64,000 bases of DNA, from assembly GCA_020636025.1 (NCBI GenBank), contig JACJYQ010000005.1:496001-560000 (forward strand), written 5' to 3'. Origin of the DNA: Lewinellaceae bacterium (GTDB lineage Bacteria > Bacteroidota > Bacteroidia > Chitinophagales > Saprospiraceae). This document shows, one piece after another, positions 1-7,883 of the stretch. The notes under the pieces were generated by a model. It was not told the origin of the DNA and did not search any database. It saw only the letters and a program-made list of their open reading frames with translations. The position numbers and the translations under genes were made by a program. Each line of letters opens with the position of its first letter. The stretch's first letter is position 1.

Positions 1-876
1 ACCAAACAGGTTCTGTACGCCTTTGATCAGGTTGCTGCGCAGTGGAAGGGAAACGTTACCGGCTTCAATATTTTGCAGGATTTCGTCCTCTGAGAACCCT
101 TTGGTATCGTACTTCAACTTCATCTGGTTATCAAAGTCGAAAGTAGCCTGGGTATTGTAGTTGAAATTCAGGTTTAGTTTTTCCCCAATCTTACCGGCAG
201 CGCTCATATTGATGTCCATATCGAAATCAAAATTGCCGTAACTCTGCTGGCGTCTGGTCAGAATGGGGTTCTGAATATTCTGGTAATCAAATCCAAATGT
301 GAGGTTGATATTTCCCTGTGGTTTAATATCCACGTTGGTACCACCAAATAGTCGGTCAATCAGGGAATTCTTGATGTCGAACTTGGCAACCGGGTCTCCG
401 GAATCGGCGTTTTTATTTTCTCCCGGGATGGAAACGCCCTGCAGGCGATCAAAATATTCTTGCTGCTGTTTTTGATCACGCCAACGGCTATACTCGTCAA
501 AAGTCATGTACGTAGGAGGCCGGTAATACTCATCACCGATCTTTTCCGTCAGGATGTACATGTTTGTTTCTGGATCGTATTCTACATTTTGCTGAATTGC
601 GCTGGGATCCTGCAGGTCAATCGGGTTGCTGTTTCCCGAATTCAGGAAATCGCCAAAGCGTTCGCTGATCGGCGGGAAGGTGTCCAATTTAGCTGCAGTA
701 TCATTCTCCAATGACTGAGCAGTTGCAACAGGATGTTCTACCGCCACGGACAGTTTTTTATCCGGGAAAAAGAGGGTGAATACGTTTTCACGCAGTGTTT
801 CCGGGTAGGAAAAAGCGTACAGTGCGCAAACAGAAAGCAAGGCTAGAGCCGCAAGAAGGCCGTTCTTCTTCGTCAT
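1..876 (-). CDS. sprA: Gliding motility / T9SS translocon protein SprA, N-terminal part (runs off the left edge)
   Basis: The reading frame is open from the ATG at 876 to base 1, giving 292 residues. A hydrophobic segment at about residues 6-25 looks like a signal sequence. Motifs such as YYRPPTYMTFDEYSRW and the phrase LTFGFDYQNIQNP are characteristic of SprA. SprA is the very large (about 2400-residue) outer-membrane barrel through which T9SS cargo leaves the cell, so roughly 85-90 percent of the gene should lie outside the window. It follows the TolC-like gene on the same strand after 188 bp, so joint transcription is possible but not shown. The identification comes from recognising the sequence and is fairly secure. 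Confidence 0.85.
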   Translation of the reverse strand, partial: MTKKNGLLAALALLSVCALYAFSYPETLRENVFTLFFPDKKLSVAVEHPVATAQSLENDTAAKLDTFPPISERFGDFLNSGNSNPIDLQDPSAIQQNVEYDPETNMYILTEKIGDEYYRPPTYMTFDEYSRWRDQKQQQEYFDRLQGVSIPGENKNADSGDPVAKFDIKNSLIDRLFGGTNVDIKPQGNINLTFGFDYQNIQNPILTRRQQSYGNFDFDMDINMSAAGKIGEKLNLNFNYNTQATFDFDNQMKLKYDTKGFSEDEILQNIEAGNVSLPLRSNLIKGVQNLFG

Positions 877-994
877 TTCAGAAAAGCAGGAGTAGGTTTT
901 GAAAAGTGATTATTTTGAGGTTCCGAAATGACGTGAGCATCTCGAAAATGGTTGCCTGAAGCTTAGAGGTGCCGGGAATTTTATTTCTTGATCT

Positions 995-1019
995 AAAATG
1001 GCTCTTCTTTTGCCATTTT
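995..1019 (-). terminator. Weak hairpin between the TolC-like gene and sprA
   Basis: An 8-bp perfect stem (AAAATGGC with GCCATTTT) with a 9-nt loop lies 46 bp after the TolC-like stop codon. The stem is AT-rich and has no clear U-run, so it may be a weak terminator or chance. Confidence 0.3.
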
Positions 1020-1064
1020 GCTCCAATGAGCGTTTTTTTCACGCAAAGGTCCCAAACATGAAAA

Positions 1065-2417
1065 TTACTTCAATTGCAGGTCTTCAAGTCTTCCAGCCGA
1101 TTTCAACAGCTTCAGCACAGCCAGTTTGTACCCAAAAACCTGTTGCCAGTAATTGGTTTCTGCTTCGGAAAGGGCTGTTTGAGCATTTAGCAGATCGGTA
1201 AGAGAGGCAATGCCTTCTTTGTATTGCAACATCAGCTTGTCCGTAATTTCACGAGCGAGCGCTACGTTGTCGTTTTGGGTTCTTAATGCCTGAAGTGCAT
1301 TTTGAAATTGTTCATGAGCAATTCGAAACTCCAGGGTTTTGCCGGATCCAAGTTGCCTGAGATCTTCTTCCAGTTTTTGCTCTTCCAGTTTGAATATCAG
1401 GGTTTTATTATGCACTCTCAGTCGATCGAACAGAGGCAGCTTGAGTTTCAGACCAACAAGCGCCATACCATACCACTGTCGGTTGGGATCGAAAAAATTC
1501 AGATCGGAGCGGAAAGCCTGAGCTGATAGCGCGCCATAAAGATCCAGGCTTGGAAAAGCTTCTGCTTTGGCGCTATGTCCCTGTATTTTCGCCATTTCAA
1601 GCTGGTGCATCAACAAGCGGTGTTCAGTGGTGCTTTCAATTTCCATACTAAGCGATTGCCAACGTAGAGAATCAGAAGCAGGAGCGCCTATTTCCGAAAC
1701 CAGCTCCAACACTTCATCATAAGGCAGTCCGCACAGAAATTGCAGGGTTTGCTGCAGACTATTAATAGCGGCCAACAGGTTTTGTCGCTGGGTTTCCAGG
1801 TTTGTGCGAGCCACGCGTATTCGCTTTACGTCGGTTGGAATGGCATATCCGTTTGCCAATTGGAGCTCGGCCATGCCCTGCAACGCCTCCAGTTTATCGA
1901 GATTTGCATTTACCGAACGAAGCAACTGCTCAGTCTGCAGGGCCTGATAAAAAGTAGAAGCCGTGTTATAAATAACTTCTTCATTGGAGCGTTCCAAAAG
2001 CATATCACTGATATCTCTGGTAACCTTTAATGCAGGAACAATACGTCTGGCCGATTCATTTACAAGGGGTTGTTCCAGTGTTACAAACCCTGTCAGTTGC
2101 CAGGGCCTTCCGAATTGGGCAGGAATAAAAGTTTCGTCGGTTTGCCCAAACAGCTCTCCCGGAAGCAGTTGTGTAGGCAAAACAGGATACCAGTCCAGAT
2201 TAACACCGGCGTTCATTTCCGGCAATGCAGCCCTGTGCGCCTCTTTGGCTTTTCGTTCCAGCAATTGTCTTTCCAGTTTGTTTTTCCTAATCTGGGCATT
2301 GCTTGCAATGGCCAATTGGATCGACTCTTCCAACTGCAATTGACGGATAATGGCTTGTGCCTGAATGGTATTTATCAGGAAAATAAGGGCAATAAGAACT
2401 AGAACCAGCTTTTTCAT
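1065..2417 (-). CDS. TolC-family outer membrane efflux protein
   Basis: A 450-residue protein with a signal peptide at about residues 1-21 (MKKLVLVLIALIFL... ending QAQA). Two outer-membrane-efflux (OEP) halves follow, rich in long amphipathic helices; the second half contains LMLQYKEGIASLTDLLNAQT, a typical TolC-family motif near the C-terminus. Such proteins form the trimeric channel of tripartite efflux pumps or type I secretion. No membrane-fusion protein or RND pump lies next to it, so the partner and substrate are unknown. It is divergent from the ketoacyl synthase gene at 2613 and reads toward sprA. Length is normal for the family. Confidence 0.85.
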   Translation of the reverse strand: MKKLVLVLIALIFLINTIQAQAIIRQLQLEESIQLAIASNAQIRKNKLERQLLERKAKEAHRAALPEMNAGVNLDWYPVLPTQLLPGELFGQTDETFIPAQFGRPWQLTGFVTLEQPLVNESARRIVPALKVTRDISDMLLERSNEEVIYNTASTFYQALQTEQLLRSVNANLDKLEALQGMAELQLANGYAIPTDVKRIRVARTNLETQRQNLLAAINSLQQTLQFLCGLPYDEVLELVSEIGAPASDSLRWQSLSMEIESTTEHRLLMHQLEMAKIQGHSAKAEAFPSLDLYGALSAQAFRSDLNFFDPNRQWYGMALVGLKLKLPLFDRLRVHNKTLIFKLEEQKLEEDLRQLGSGKTLEFRIAHEQFQNALQALRTQNDNVALAREITDKLMLQYKEGIASLTDLLNAQTALSEAETNYWQQVFGYKLAVLKLLKSAGRLEDLQLK

Positions 2418-2612
2418 GCCGCAAAGATAAAAAAGGGCCGGGCATCAATATCAGGTGGAAAAAGCGCCAGAAAGAATTGTCTGAAAATAGCCATCAGGCA
2501 TCTGAGCTTCTGATTTTGAAGAGTTAACTTTGCCAACCAATCATGTCTAACCGGGAGCAACACCTCACCACAATTGGGAAACCAATGGAGTGCTCCACCA
2601 CCAACATCTAAT

Positions 2613-3683
2613 ATGTATCGAAGCAAGATTGCCGGTATCGGTTATTATGTCCCAGAGCGGGTTGTAACCAATGACGACCTGTCGAAAGTAATGGATACCA
2701 CTGACGAATGGATACAGGAACGCACCGGGATCCGCGAAAGGCGCTATGGCCAAAAGCACCATGAAACCACCTCTTCCATGGGTGCCAAGGCAGCCAGAAT
2801 TGCCTGTGAAAGAGCGGGTATCGAACCTTCGGAAATTGACTTTATCATATTTGCCACACTCAGTCCGGATTACTACTTTCCTGGCTGTGGCGTGCTGATG
2901 CAACGTGAATTGGGTATCACTGAAAGTGAAGCGGGTGCACTCGACATTCGCAACCAATGCAGTGGTTTTATATATGCACTTAGCATTGCCGATCAGTTTG
3001 TAAAATGCGGTACTTATAAAAATGTGCTGGTGGTAGGCGCTGAAATGCATTCCATGGGACTGGATTTTAGCACCCGGGGACGCAATGTAACTGTGATTTT
3101 TGGCGATGGCGCCGGCGCTGCGGTCATTCAAAGATCGGAAAATGAATCACGGGGCATACTTACCACCAAGCTTCATGCAGATGGCACCTATGCCGAAAAA
3201 CTGGCTTTTATCAATCCAGGCGCCCATGGAGGTTATCACATGGATCATCTTGATGAAAAAGTGGATTACGGCTACCCACCTGCTGACACTTATGGTGAAA
3301 TTTTCATTACCCCCAAAATGATGGAAGAAGGCATGACCTATCCCAATATGGAAGGACAATTTGTTTTCAAACTTGCCGTCACGAAATTTCCGGAAGTAAT
3401 ACGGGAGGCATTGCAGGAGCAAGGGCTCCAGACATCAGATATTTCCATGCTGATTCCCCACCAGGCCAATCTGCGGATCAGTCAAATGATCCAAAGGCAG
3501 TTAGGGCTTAAAGATGACCAGGTATGGAACAACATTCAAAAATTTGGAAACACTACGGCTGCTTCTGTTCCAATTGCCTTGTGTGAAGCCTGGGAAGCAG
3601 GAAAGATAAAAGAGGGTGATCTGGTTTGCCTGGCAGCATTTGGCAGTGGTTTTACCTGGGCCAGTGCACTTATTCGTTGGTAA
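2613..3683 (+). CDS. 3-oxoacyl-ACP synthase III family protein (KASIII/FabH-like)
   Basis: A 356-residue thiolase-fold condensing enzyme. The ATG at 2613 was preferred over 2574 because the protein then opens with MYRSKIAGIGYYVPE, as in the family. The catalytic triad is visible: Cys116 in NQCSGF, His283 in IPHQAN and Asn313 in FGNTTAAS. KASIII enzymes condense acyl-CoA with malonyl-ACP to start fatty acid synthesis; related paralogues make special acyl or polyketide products. At 356 residues it is longer than E. coli FabH (about 317), and no other fab gene is adjacent, so a role in a specialised acyl pathway is possible. It is divergent from the TolC-like gene and convergent with the DUF2141 gene, whose stop lies 6 bp away. 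Confidence 0.85.
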   Translation: MYRSKIAGIGYYVPERVVTNDDLSKVMDTTDEWIQERTGIRERRYGQKHHETTSSMGAKAARIACERAGIEPSEIDFIIFATLSPDYYFPGCGVLMQRELGITESEAGALDIRNQCSGFIYALSIADQFVKCGTYKNVLVVGAEMHSMGLDFSTRGRNVTVIFGDGAGAAVIQRSENESRGILTTKLHADGTYAEKLAFINPGAHGGYHMDHLDEKVDYGYPPADTYGEIFITPKMMEEGMTYPNMEGQFVFKLAVTKFPEVIREALQEQGLQTSDISMLIPHQANLRISQMIQRQLGLKDDQVWNNIQKFGNTTAASVPIALCEAWEAGKIKEGDLVCLAAFGSGFTWASALIRW

Positions 3684-3689
3684 TTATGA

Positions 3690-4115
3690 TCACCATTTTT
3701 CCAGGTTGATATTGAGGCTGTAACCTGAGGTATTTAGATAAAACTTGGTTTCATCCCAGCTGGGTGCTCTGAACTTTGGTCTGGCGTTGTTGGAGAAGCC
3801 ATAAGGTTCGGTTGGGACCCCTAAAAAGTTCGTATCCAGCTTTCCGTTCCCATTTTGATCGTGGAAACAACTGATTGCGTATTGTCCGGGTGGCAGGTTT
3901 TCAAATGAAGCCACTACGTTTCCTGAATTCGTCACGGTAATGATCTTTCGATCGATCATTTTATCCATGCTCAGGAATACACTTTGTTTGTCGTACACAG
4001 CAACGTACACCTTGCCTTTTGCCTGTTTGATGTTGGAAAGTGATACTGTCAACCCTGGTTTATTAAACTCAGGATAGAAAAAAACATGAAATAAACTCAG
4101 GATAAATACCAGCAT
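3690..4115 (-). CDS. DUF2141 domain protein, exported
   Basis: A 141-residue protein with a hydrophobic N-terminus (MLVFILSLFHVFFY) followed by a single DUF2141 domain: VSLSNIKQAKGKVYVAVYD, then LPPGQYAISCFHDQNGNGKLD, then a C-terminal part with GVPTEPYGFSNNA. These landmarks are typical of DUF2141, a beta-sandwich-like domain of unknown function in exported bacterial proteins. It ends 6 bp from the stop of the convergent ketoacyl synthase gene and lies 69 bp downstream of fbp on the same strand. Function is unknown. The start is the only early ATG in frame. Confidence 0.8.
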   Translation of the reverse strand: MLVFILSLFHVFFYPEFNKPGLTVSLSNIKQAKGKVYVAVYDKQSVFLSMDKMIDRKIITVTNSGNVVASFENLPPGQYAISCFHDQNGNGKLDTNFLGVPTEPYGFSNNARPKFRAPSWDETKFYLNTSGYSLNINLEKW

Positions 4116-4184
4116 GACCGGGTTGATTTATTTACCCAAGCCAAACAAGCCAATCCCGATTTCGTTTAAAAGACTGAATTTTTT

Positions 4185-5273
4185 CTACAGAGGCAATGCC
4201 GAATACCGCTCGATGAATGCTTTCAGGTCATCCACCATATTGGGTGAGCCGATGGCAATGGTGCAACGCTGATGCAATTCTGTCGGGTTGAGATCCAGTA
4301 TCCTTTTAAGCTGAGTATTCATAGCCTTTCCGCCAGCCTGTTCAATAAGCATGGCCAGTGGGTTGCATTCATACAATAGGCGCAGTTTGCCTTTGGGATA
4401 CTTTCTGGTGCTCGGGTAAAGGAATATACCTCCCTGAATTAGAATTCGGTGAATGTCACTCACCATGGAGCCGATATAACGAAGTCCGAAGTTCTGATCG
4501 GAGCAGTTATCGATATAACGGCGCATTTCCAGATCGAACTTGGAATAGTACCCCTGATTTACAGAGTAAGTTTTAGCATCTTCAGGGATCTGCAAATTCC
4601 GGTGACTCAGGCAAAATTCTCCGATGCTCGGGTCAAGCGTAAAACCATTAACGCCCCGGCCTGTAGTGTACACGAGCATGGTGGAGGTACCATACAATAC
4701 ATAACCTGCTGCGATCTGCTTGATCCCTGGTTGCAAAAAGTCGTCTATGGTAGCCGGACCGTTTGGATCGCTTTTGCGTCTGTAAATACCAAAGATGGTA
4801 CCTACTGACATATTCACATCAATATTGGAAGATCCGTCGAGTGGATCAAACATCACCAAATAATGGCTTTTCTTGGAGTTGATGGAAGGGATATGTACAA
4901 TGTCTTCATTTTCCTCTGAAGCCAGCGCACAACATTCGCCTGAATTTCGCAGACATTCTATAAGTCGGTCATTGGCGTACACATCCAGTTTTTGCTGGGT
5001 ATCTCCACTTTCATTCTCACCTCCTCCCGCATCGCCAAGGATATTCACCAGACCAGCTTTATTTACTTCCCGGTTGATGATTTTAGCGGCAACACCAATA
5101 TCTCTGAGCAAGCCCGTCAACTCACCAGTTGCATAATCAAAGTCCTTCTCCGAACGAAGAATAAACTCGTCAAGCGTAACAATCCTGTTGGTAGGAATTT
5201 TGGTATAGGTAGTGTCGTATGTGCCGTTTTGTTCGGCAGGGGGAGTTGGAGGTGTTGCTTTTGCAGTAGCCAT
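4185..5273 (-). CDS. fbp: Fructose-1,6-bisphosphatase, class I
   Basis: A 362-residue enzyme that dephosphorylates fructose-1,6-bisphosphate to fructose-6-phosphate, the committed step of gluconeogenesis. The metal-binding active-site motif DPLDGSSNIDVN is intact, as is the C-terminal sugar-phosphate/metal region YPKGKLRLLYECNP followed by LAMLIEQAGG. The first 30 or so residues are a Pro/Thr-rich extension before the domain starts (RIVTLDEFI). The gene fits with the glycogen genes elsewhere in the window. It is separated from the divergent lipoprotein gene by 247 bp that carry an octamer repeat array. Confidence 0.93.
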   Translation of the reverse strand: MATAKATPPTPPAEQNGTYDTTYTKIPTNRIVTLDEFILRSEKDFDYATGELTGLLRDIGVAAKIINREVNKAGLVNILGDAGGGENESGDTQQKLDVYANDRLIECLRNSGECCALASEENEDIVHIPSINSKKSHYLVMFDPLDGSSNIDVNMSVGTIFGIYRRKSDPNGPATIDDFLQPGIKQIAAGYVLYGTSTMLVYTTGRGVNGFTLDPSIGEFCLSHRNLQIPEDAKTYSVNQGYYSKFDLEMRRYIDNCSDQNFGLRYIGSMVSDIHRILIQGGIFLYPSTRKYPKGKLRLLYECNPLAMLIEQAGGKAMNTQLKRILDLNPTELHQRCTIAIGSPNMVDDLKAFIERYSALPL

Positions 5274-5311
5274 ATTCTGTGGTGGTAATTAATTTGGTAG
5301 AAGCAAAGATA

Positions 5312-5416
5312 TAATGAGCTAATGTGATAATTAGCCAATTAGCTAATTTACAACATTACAAATGGCAAATCATCAATACATTAGCTAATTATCGCATTGG
5401 CTCATTATCACATTAA
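5312..5416. repeat. TAATTAGC-type octamer array, inverted pair
   Basis: Degenerate 8-bp units (TAATGAGC, TAATGTGA, TAATTAGC, CAATTAGC) run in one direction and then return as their reverse complement after a short spacer (ending near TTATCACATTAA). The array fills the intergenic region between divergent fbp and the lipoprotein gene. Related arrays lie at 8792-8898, 37533-37570 and 48346-48412. Confidence 0.75.
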
Positions 5417-5520
5417 TCCTTTTCATTTCTCAAAAATAATCAAAAAGCATTTTATTTCTCTAGTCAAAACAGGATGCCCAATTTGGCGTTACACTTGTGA
5501 GGATGTAATCTGTAGTAAAA

Positions 5521-5916
5521 ATGAATATCCGCCCTTTACACACAATATTGATTATCAGCACCTTTTATCTGGTTGGCTGTCGCCCTTCCGAACCAGAAGA
5601 GATTCCATTGCCAACTAAAATCTGCATAAAAACCTCGCACCACGGACAGCCTATTCCAGAAGCAAAGGTGTGGTTGAAATACAACACAGATACATTTCCC
5701 GGGTATGATCAACCAACATCTTATTTTGATGCATTGATAGAAACCGGGGCAGATGCGCGGGGATGTATTGAGCCAGTGCCCGAGGGACATCATTGGCTGA
5801 TCGCTTTTGGGTATGACAGTTTACACTTCCCCAACTTCGTGTACGGAAGTATGGAGTTGAATATTTCAGTTAGTGGCAGAGCTGTTGTTGACACGATTTT
5901 GTATGTGTCGGAGTGA
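5521..5916 (+). CDS. Small putative lipoprotein with a beta-sandwich-like domain
   Basis: A 131-residue protein not recognised as a named family. The N-terminus (residues 1-19) is hydrophobic and ends in a lipobox-like LVGC, so it is probably lipidated and periplasmic. The rest (ICIKTSHHGQPIPEAKVWLKY, then PVPEGHHWLIAFGYDSL) resembles carboxypeptidase-regulatory or transthyretin-like folds, in which a short domain decorates the envelope. Its stop codon (5914-5916) is followed immediately by the left 68-bp repeat of the insertion sequence, so the original 3' end and terminator of this gene were disturbed by that insertion. Confidence 0.65.
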   Translation: MNIRPLHTILIISTFYLVGCRPSEPEEIPLPTKICIKTSHHGQPIPEAKVWLKYNTDTFPGYDQPTSYFDALIETGADARGCIEPVPEGHHWLIAFGYDSLHFPNFVYGSMELNISVSGRAVVDTILYVSE

Positions 5917-5984
5917 TTTTTTCTTGTTCGGGTCGGAGACCCTCACGAACGTTCGTGAGGGTCTCCGACCCGAACAAGAAACAA
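5917..5984. repeat. Left copy of 68-bp direct repeat containing a perfect 62-bp palindrome
   Basis: Positions 5917-5984 are identical to 7444-7511. Within it, 5920-5981 is a perfect palindrome (31-bp arms, no loop, centre GAAC/GTTC at 5950/5951). It abuts the left terminal inverted repeat of the insertion sequence exactly, as a target-site duplication would. Confidence 0.9.
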
Positions 5985-5992
5985 CATGAGTC

Positions 5993-6031
5993 ATCCCGAA
6001 TTTTGGATTGGTCCAGAATTCGGGATTTTTT
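5993..6031 (+). terminator. Terminator-like hairpin inside the left end of the insertion sequence
   Basis: A 10-bp perfect stem (ATCCCGAATT at 5993-6002 with AATTCGGGAT at 6017-6026), a 14-nt loop and a run of Ts to 6031. It lies upstream of the transposase promoter, so it would stop transcripts entering from the neighbouring lipoprotein gene. Confidence 0.55.
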
Positions 6032-6032
6032 A

Positions 6033-6061
6033 TTGACAAAAAGAAACCTCCTGTAAATTTG
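6033..6061 (+). promoter_or_regulatory. Transposase promoter, Bacteroidota type
   Basis: TTGACA at 6033-6038 and TAAATTTG (a perfect TAnnTTTG) at 6054-6061. Eighteen bases separate the TTG from the TA, which fits the Bacteroidota -33/-7 arrangement. The start of transcription would be near 6066-6069. Confidence 0.6.
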
Positions 6062-6092
6062 GGTATCTCACCACACCAAAAAGACAGGAGGT
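6046..6092 (+). promoter_or_regulatory. Hairpin that can mask the transposase ribosome binding site
   Basis: ACCTCCTGT at 6046-6054 is the exact reverse complement of ACAGGAGGT at 6084-6092, which contains the strong Shine-Dalgarno AGGAGG (6086-6091) five bases before the ATG at 6097. The upstream arm lies before the predicted transcription start. Only read-through transcripts would therefore contain both arms and fold, as known for IS10 and IS50. Confidence 0.6.
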
Positions 6093-6096
6093 CAAT

Positions 6097-7437
6097 ATGT
6101 TTAAAATACTACAGCAAAATAAGTCCAATTCTGTTTATCAGCCAAATTCAGGCACATTTCTACTTCTTAGAGTTGAGCAATACACCAAACAAATTCTTCT
6201 GGACTTAGATGTTCAACTAGACAAACGCTTGGTACACACATTTTTAGATTTATTTGGTATCATATTGATGTTTAGAAACCGGGCTATGGGTTTGCTACTC
6301 AGTGAGTTAGGTGGTTTCATTAAAGGGTTCAAGCATTCGCCAGCAGGCACTAAGCGGATTAGTAATTTGCTCAGGTCAAAAAAATGGTCCTCGGACATAA
6401 TTGACACACATTTGTTTGTACGCGCCAAGGATCGCATTGAAGATCTATGCCAGCGAGGCAAGCGGCCGCTCATACTATGGGATGATAGTCGAGTAGAAAA
6501 GCATGAAAGTTGGATGGCCGAAGGGCTTTGCAGTGTATTTAGTAGTAAAGGTCAGCGGCTTACCAAAGTTCGCAAGGGTTTTTTCACACCACCTACAGGT
6601 CGCATATGTGTACCAGGTTTTCAATGGACAGGGGTGTTTTTGTCTCATTTGGGTGGTGTGCCAAGTGTATGTCATATGAGTTGGTGGACAACCCGAGGTA
6701 AATTCAAGGAGGATCCCGACAATATTATTTATCGGCTATTAAGAAAATTACATCAGCATATTGGTAGGGCGTTGGTTCATGTACTGGATCGGGGATATGC
6801 CAACGAAAAGATGCTTCGTTATCTATTTAAGTTTGAACAAGATTTTATCATCCGTTGGAAGCAAAACCATCTGTTGGTTCATGCAGAAAAAGGCTGCAAG
6901 AAAACCCACTTATTAGCCCGATCTTTTCCAGGCAGGACAAGTAAAATTGTAGGAGATAAAGTCCGACAAAAAAACAAAAGAATCTCTATTGATTGGACAA
7001 CTGTAAATCACCCAGATTATCCTGACAATCAACTTGTTTTGATAATTGTAAGAGACAAAAATAACTACAATAGCCCCCTGTATTTAATTACCTCACTACA
7101 TGTCTCAAAACCACACCAGGCATGGGAAGTGTTCTTCAGTTACTTACACCGATGGGAAGCAGAACAAGGATTCCGTTTCCTAAAATCTGAAATGGGCTTG
7201 GAATCACCAAGACTTTGGTTCTGGGACAACAGAATGAAACTAATGGCAATTGTAACTTTGGTATATGACTTTTTACTCACTATGGTGAGAAATTGGAAAA
7301 GTTGGGTGCCAATCTTTCTATCTGATTGGGCTCATCGAACAGGAAAGCGGTACCGAGAATCCTCGATACCGCTTTACAGACTAAGAATGGCCATCGCTAA
7401 TTGCCTATACTTTTGGTGGGCTCAAAATTCGGGATGA
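6097..7437 (+). CDS. IS4-superfamily DDE transposase
   Basis: A 446-residue transposase. The catalytic residues are visible: Asp129/Asp130 in ILWDDSRVEK, Asp231 in VLDRGYANE, and the YREK signature with Tyr349, Arg352, Glu356 and Lys363 in YLHRWEAEQGFRFLK. It would cut and join the 21-bp inverted repeats of the element. The start is set by a perfect AGGAGG, which is rare in this window and suggests the element arrived from, or is adapted to, hosts that use Shine-Dalgarno initiation. The stop overlaps the region just inside the right inverted repeat. No frameshift or internal stop is seen, so it may be functional. Confidence 0.93.
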   Translation: MFKILQQNKSNSVYQPNSGTFLLLRVEQYTKQILLDLDVQLDKRLVHTFLDLFGIILMFRNRAMGLLLSELGGFIKGFKHSPAGTKRISNLLRSKKWSSDIIDTHLFVRAKDRIEDLCQRGKRPLILWDDSRVEKHESWMAEGLCSVFSSKGQRLTKVRKGFFTPPTGRICVPGFQWTGVFLSHLGGVPSVCHMSWWTTRGKFKEDPDNIIYRLLRKLHQHIGRALVHVLDRGYANEKMLRYLFKFEQDFIIRWKQNHLLVHAEKGCKKTHLLARSFPGRTSKIVGDKVRQKNKRISIDWTTVNHPDYPDNQLVLIIVRDKNNYNSPLYLITSLHVSKPHQAWEVFFSYLHRWEAEQGFRFLKSEMGLESPRLWFWDNRMKLMAIVTLVYDFLLTMVRNWKSWVPIFLSDWAHRTGKRYRESSIPLYRLRMAIANCLYFWWAQNSG

Positions 7438-7443
7438 CTCATG

Positions 7444-7511
7444 TTTTTTCTTGTTCGGGTCGGAGACCCTCACGAACGTTCGTGAGGGTCTCCGACCCGA
7501 ACAAGAAACAA
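7444..7511. repeat. Right copy of 68-bp direct repeat containing a perfect 62-bp palindrome
   Basis: Identical to 5917-5984. The palindrome is 7447-7508. It begins directly after the right inverted repeat of the insertion sequence and leads straight into the terminator at 7510. Confidence 0.9.
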
Positions 7512-7547
7512 AAAAGCCCGGCTCGGTGAATCGAGTCGGGCTTTTTT
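7510..7547. terminator. Strong bidirectional intrinsic terminator
   Basis: A 16-bp stem with one G-T wobble (A6-GCCCGGCTCG with CGAGTCGGGC-T6) and a 6-nt loop. A-tract and T-tract flank the stem, so it works on both strands. It would end the T9SS mini-protein gene (stop at 7566, minus strand). Before the insertion it would also have served the lipoprotein gene. Confidence 0.85.
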
Positions 7548-7565
7548 GTTTATGAAAAAGTCTGA

Positions 7566-7883
7566 TTAACGTTTATCAATCTTCTGAGTTGTCAAAATAT
7601 GCTTTGATTTATCAAGCATTTGAATGAGATAAACACCTTTTGTTAAATCACCGATATAGTGATACTCGCCCTTCAGGTGTTCAAAGGATTTTACCTTTTT
7701 TCCAATCAGGTTAAAAACGACAATATGCGCTACCTGATCATTGTTATCGTATACTGAAAAATTGTCGATAACCGGATTGGGGAAAACGTTGAGTTCAGGT
7801 TTCAGTGAGTTCGACTGTTGTGCCTGAACTGCCAAGCCCGCCATCATGAAAAAAAATAGGAGTAAGAGTTGTTTCATAGACAA
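7566..7883 (-). CDS. Minimal T9SS sorting-domain protein
   Basis: A 105-residue protein made of a signal peptide (about residues 1-21, ending VQAQ) and, after about 8 residues, a type A T9SS sorting domain of about 75 residues (LNVFPNPVIDNFSVY, then VVFNLIGKKVKSFE, then LTKGVYLIQM). There is essentially no passenger. T9SS type A domains normally direct large cargo through the outer membrane and are then cleaved or linked to lipid. Here the tag is nearly the whole protein. It might be the remnant of a longer gene, but no disabled upstream coding was noticed. A strong terminator follows the stop. Confidence 0.8.
   Translation of the reverse strand: MSMKQLLLLFFFMMAGLAVQAQQSNSLKPELNVFPNPVIDNFSVYDNNDQVAHIVVFNLIGKKVKSFEHLKGEYHYIGDLTKGVYLIQMLDKSKHILTTQKIDKR

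Larger units (their letters stand above)
5985..7443 (+). mobile_element. IS4-superfamily insertion sequence (1459 bp)
   Basis: Perfect 21-bp terminal inverted repeats (5985-6005 and 7423-7443, outer end CATGAGTCATCCCG) enclose one intact transposase gene. Both ends abut identical 68-bp direct repeats. Long and variable target duplications are known for the IS1634 family (IS1549, IS1634) within this superfamily, so a 68-bp duplication is unusual but has precedent. The left end carries a terminator-like hairpin, a promoter and an RBS-masking hairpin. The perfect ends and open transposase suggest recent insertion and potential activity. Confidence 0.88.

Noticed and set aside
2565..3131. 188-residue frame antisense to the ketoacyl synthase gene
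   Set aside because: Shadow of a gene with an intact catalytic triad; no independent support.
5920..5981. 62-bp palindrome as a plain intrinsic terminator
   Set aside because: It has no loop and only a short A/T flank after it. Such a long perfect stem is unusual for a terminator, and its exact duplication at both IS ends is better explained by the insertion.
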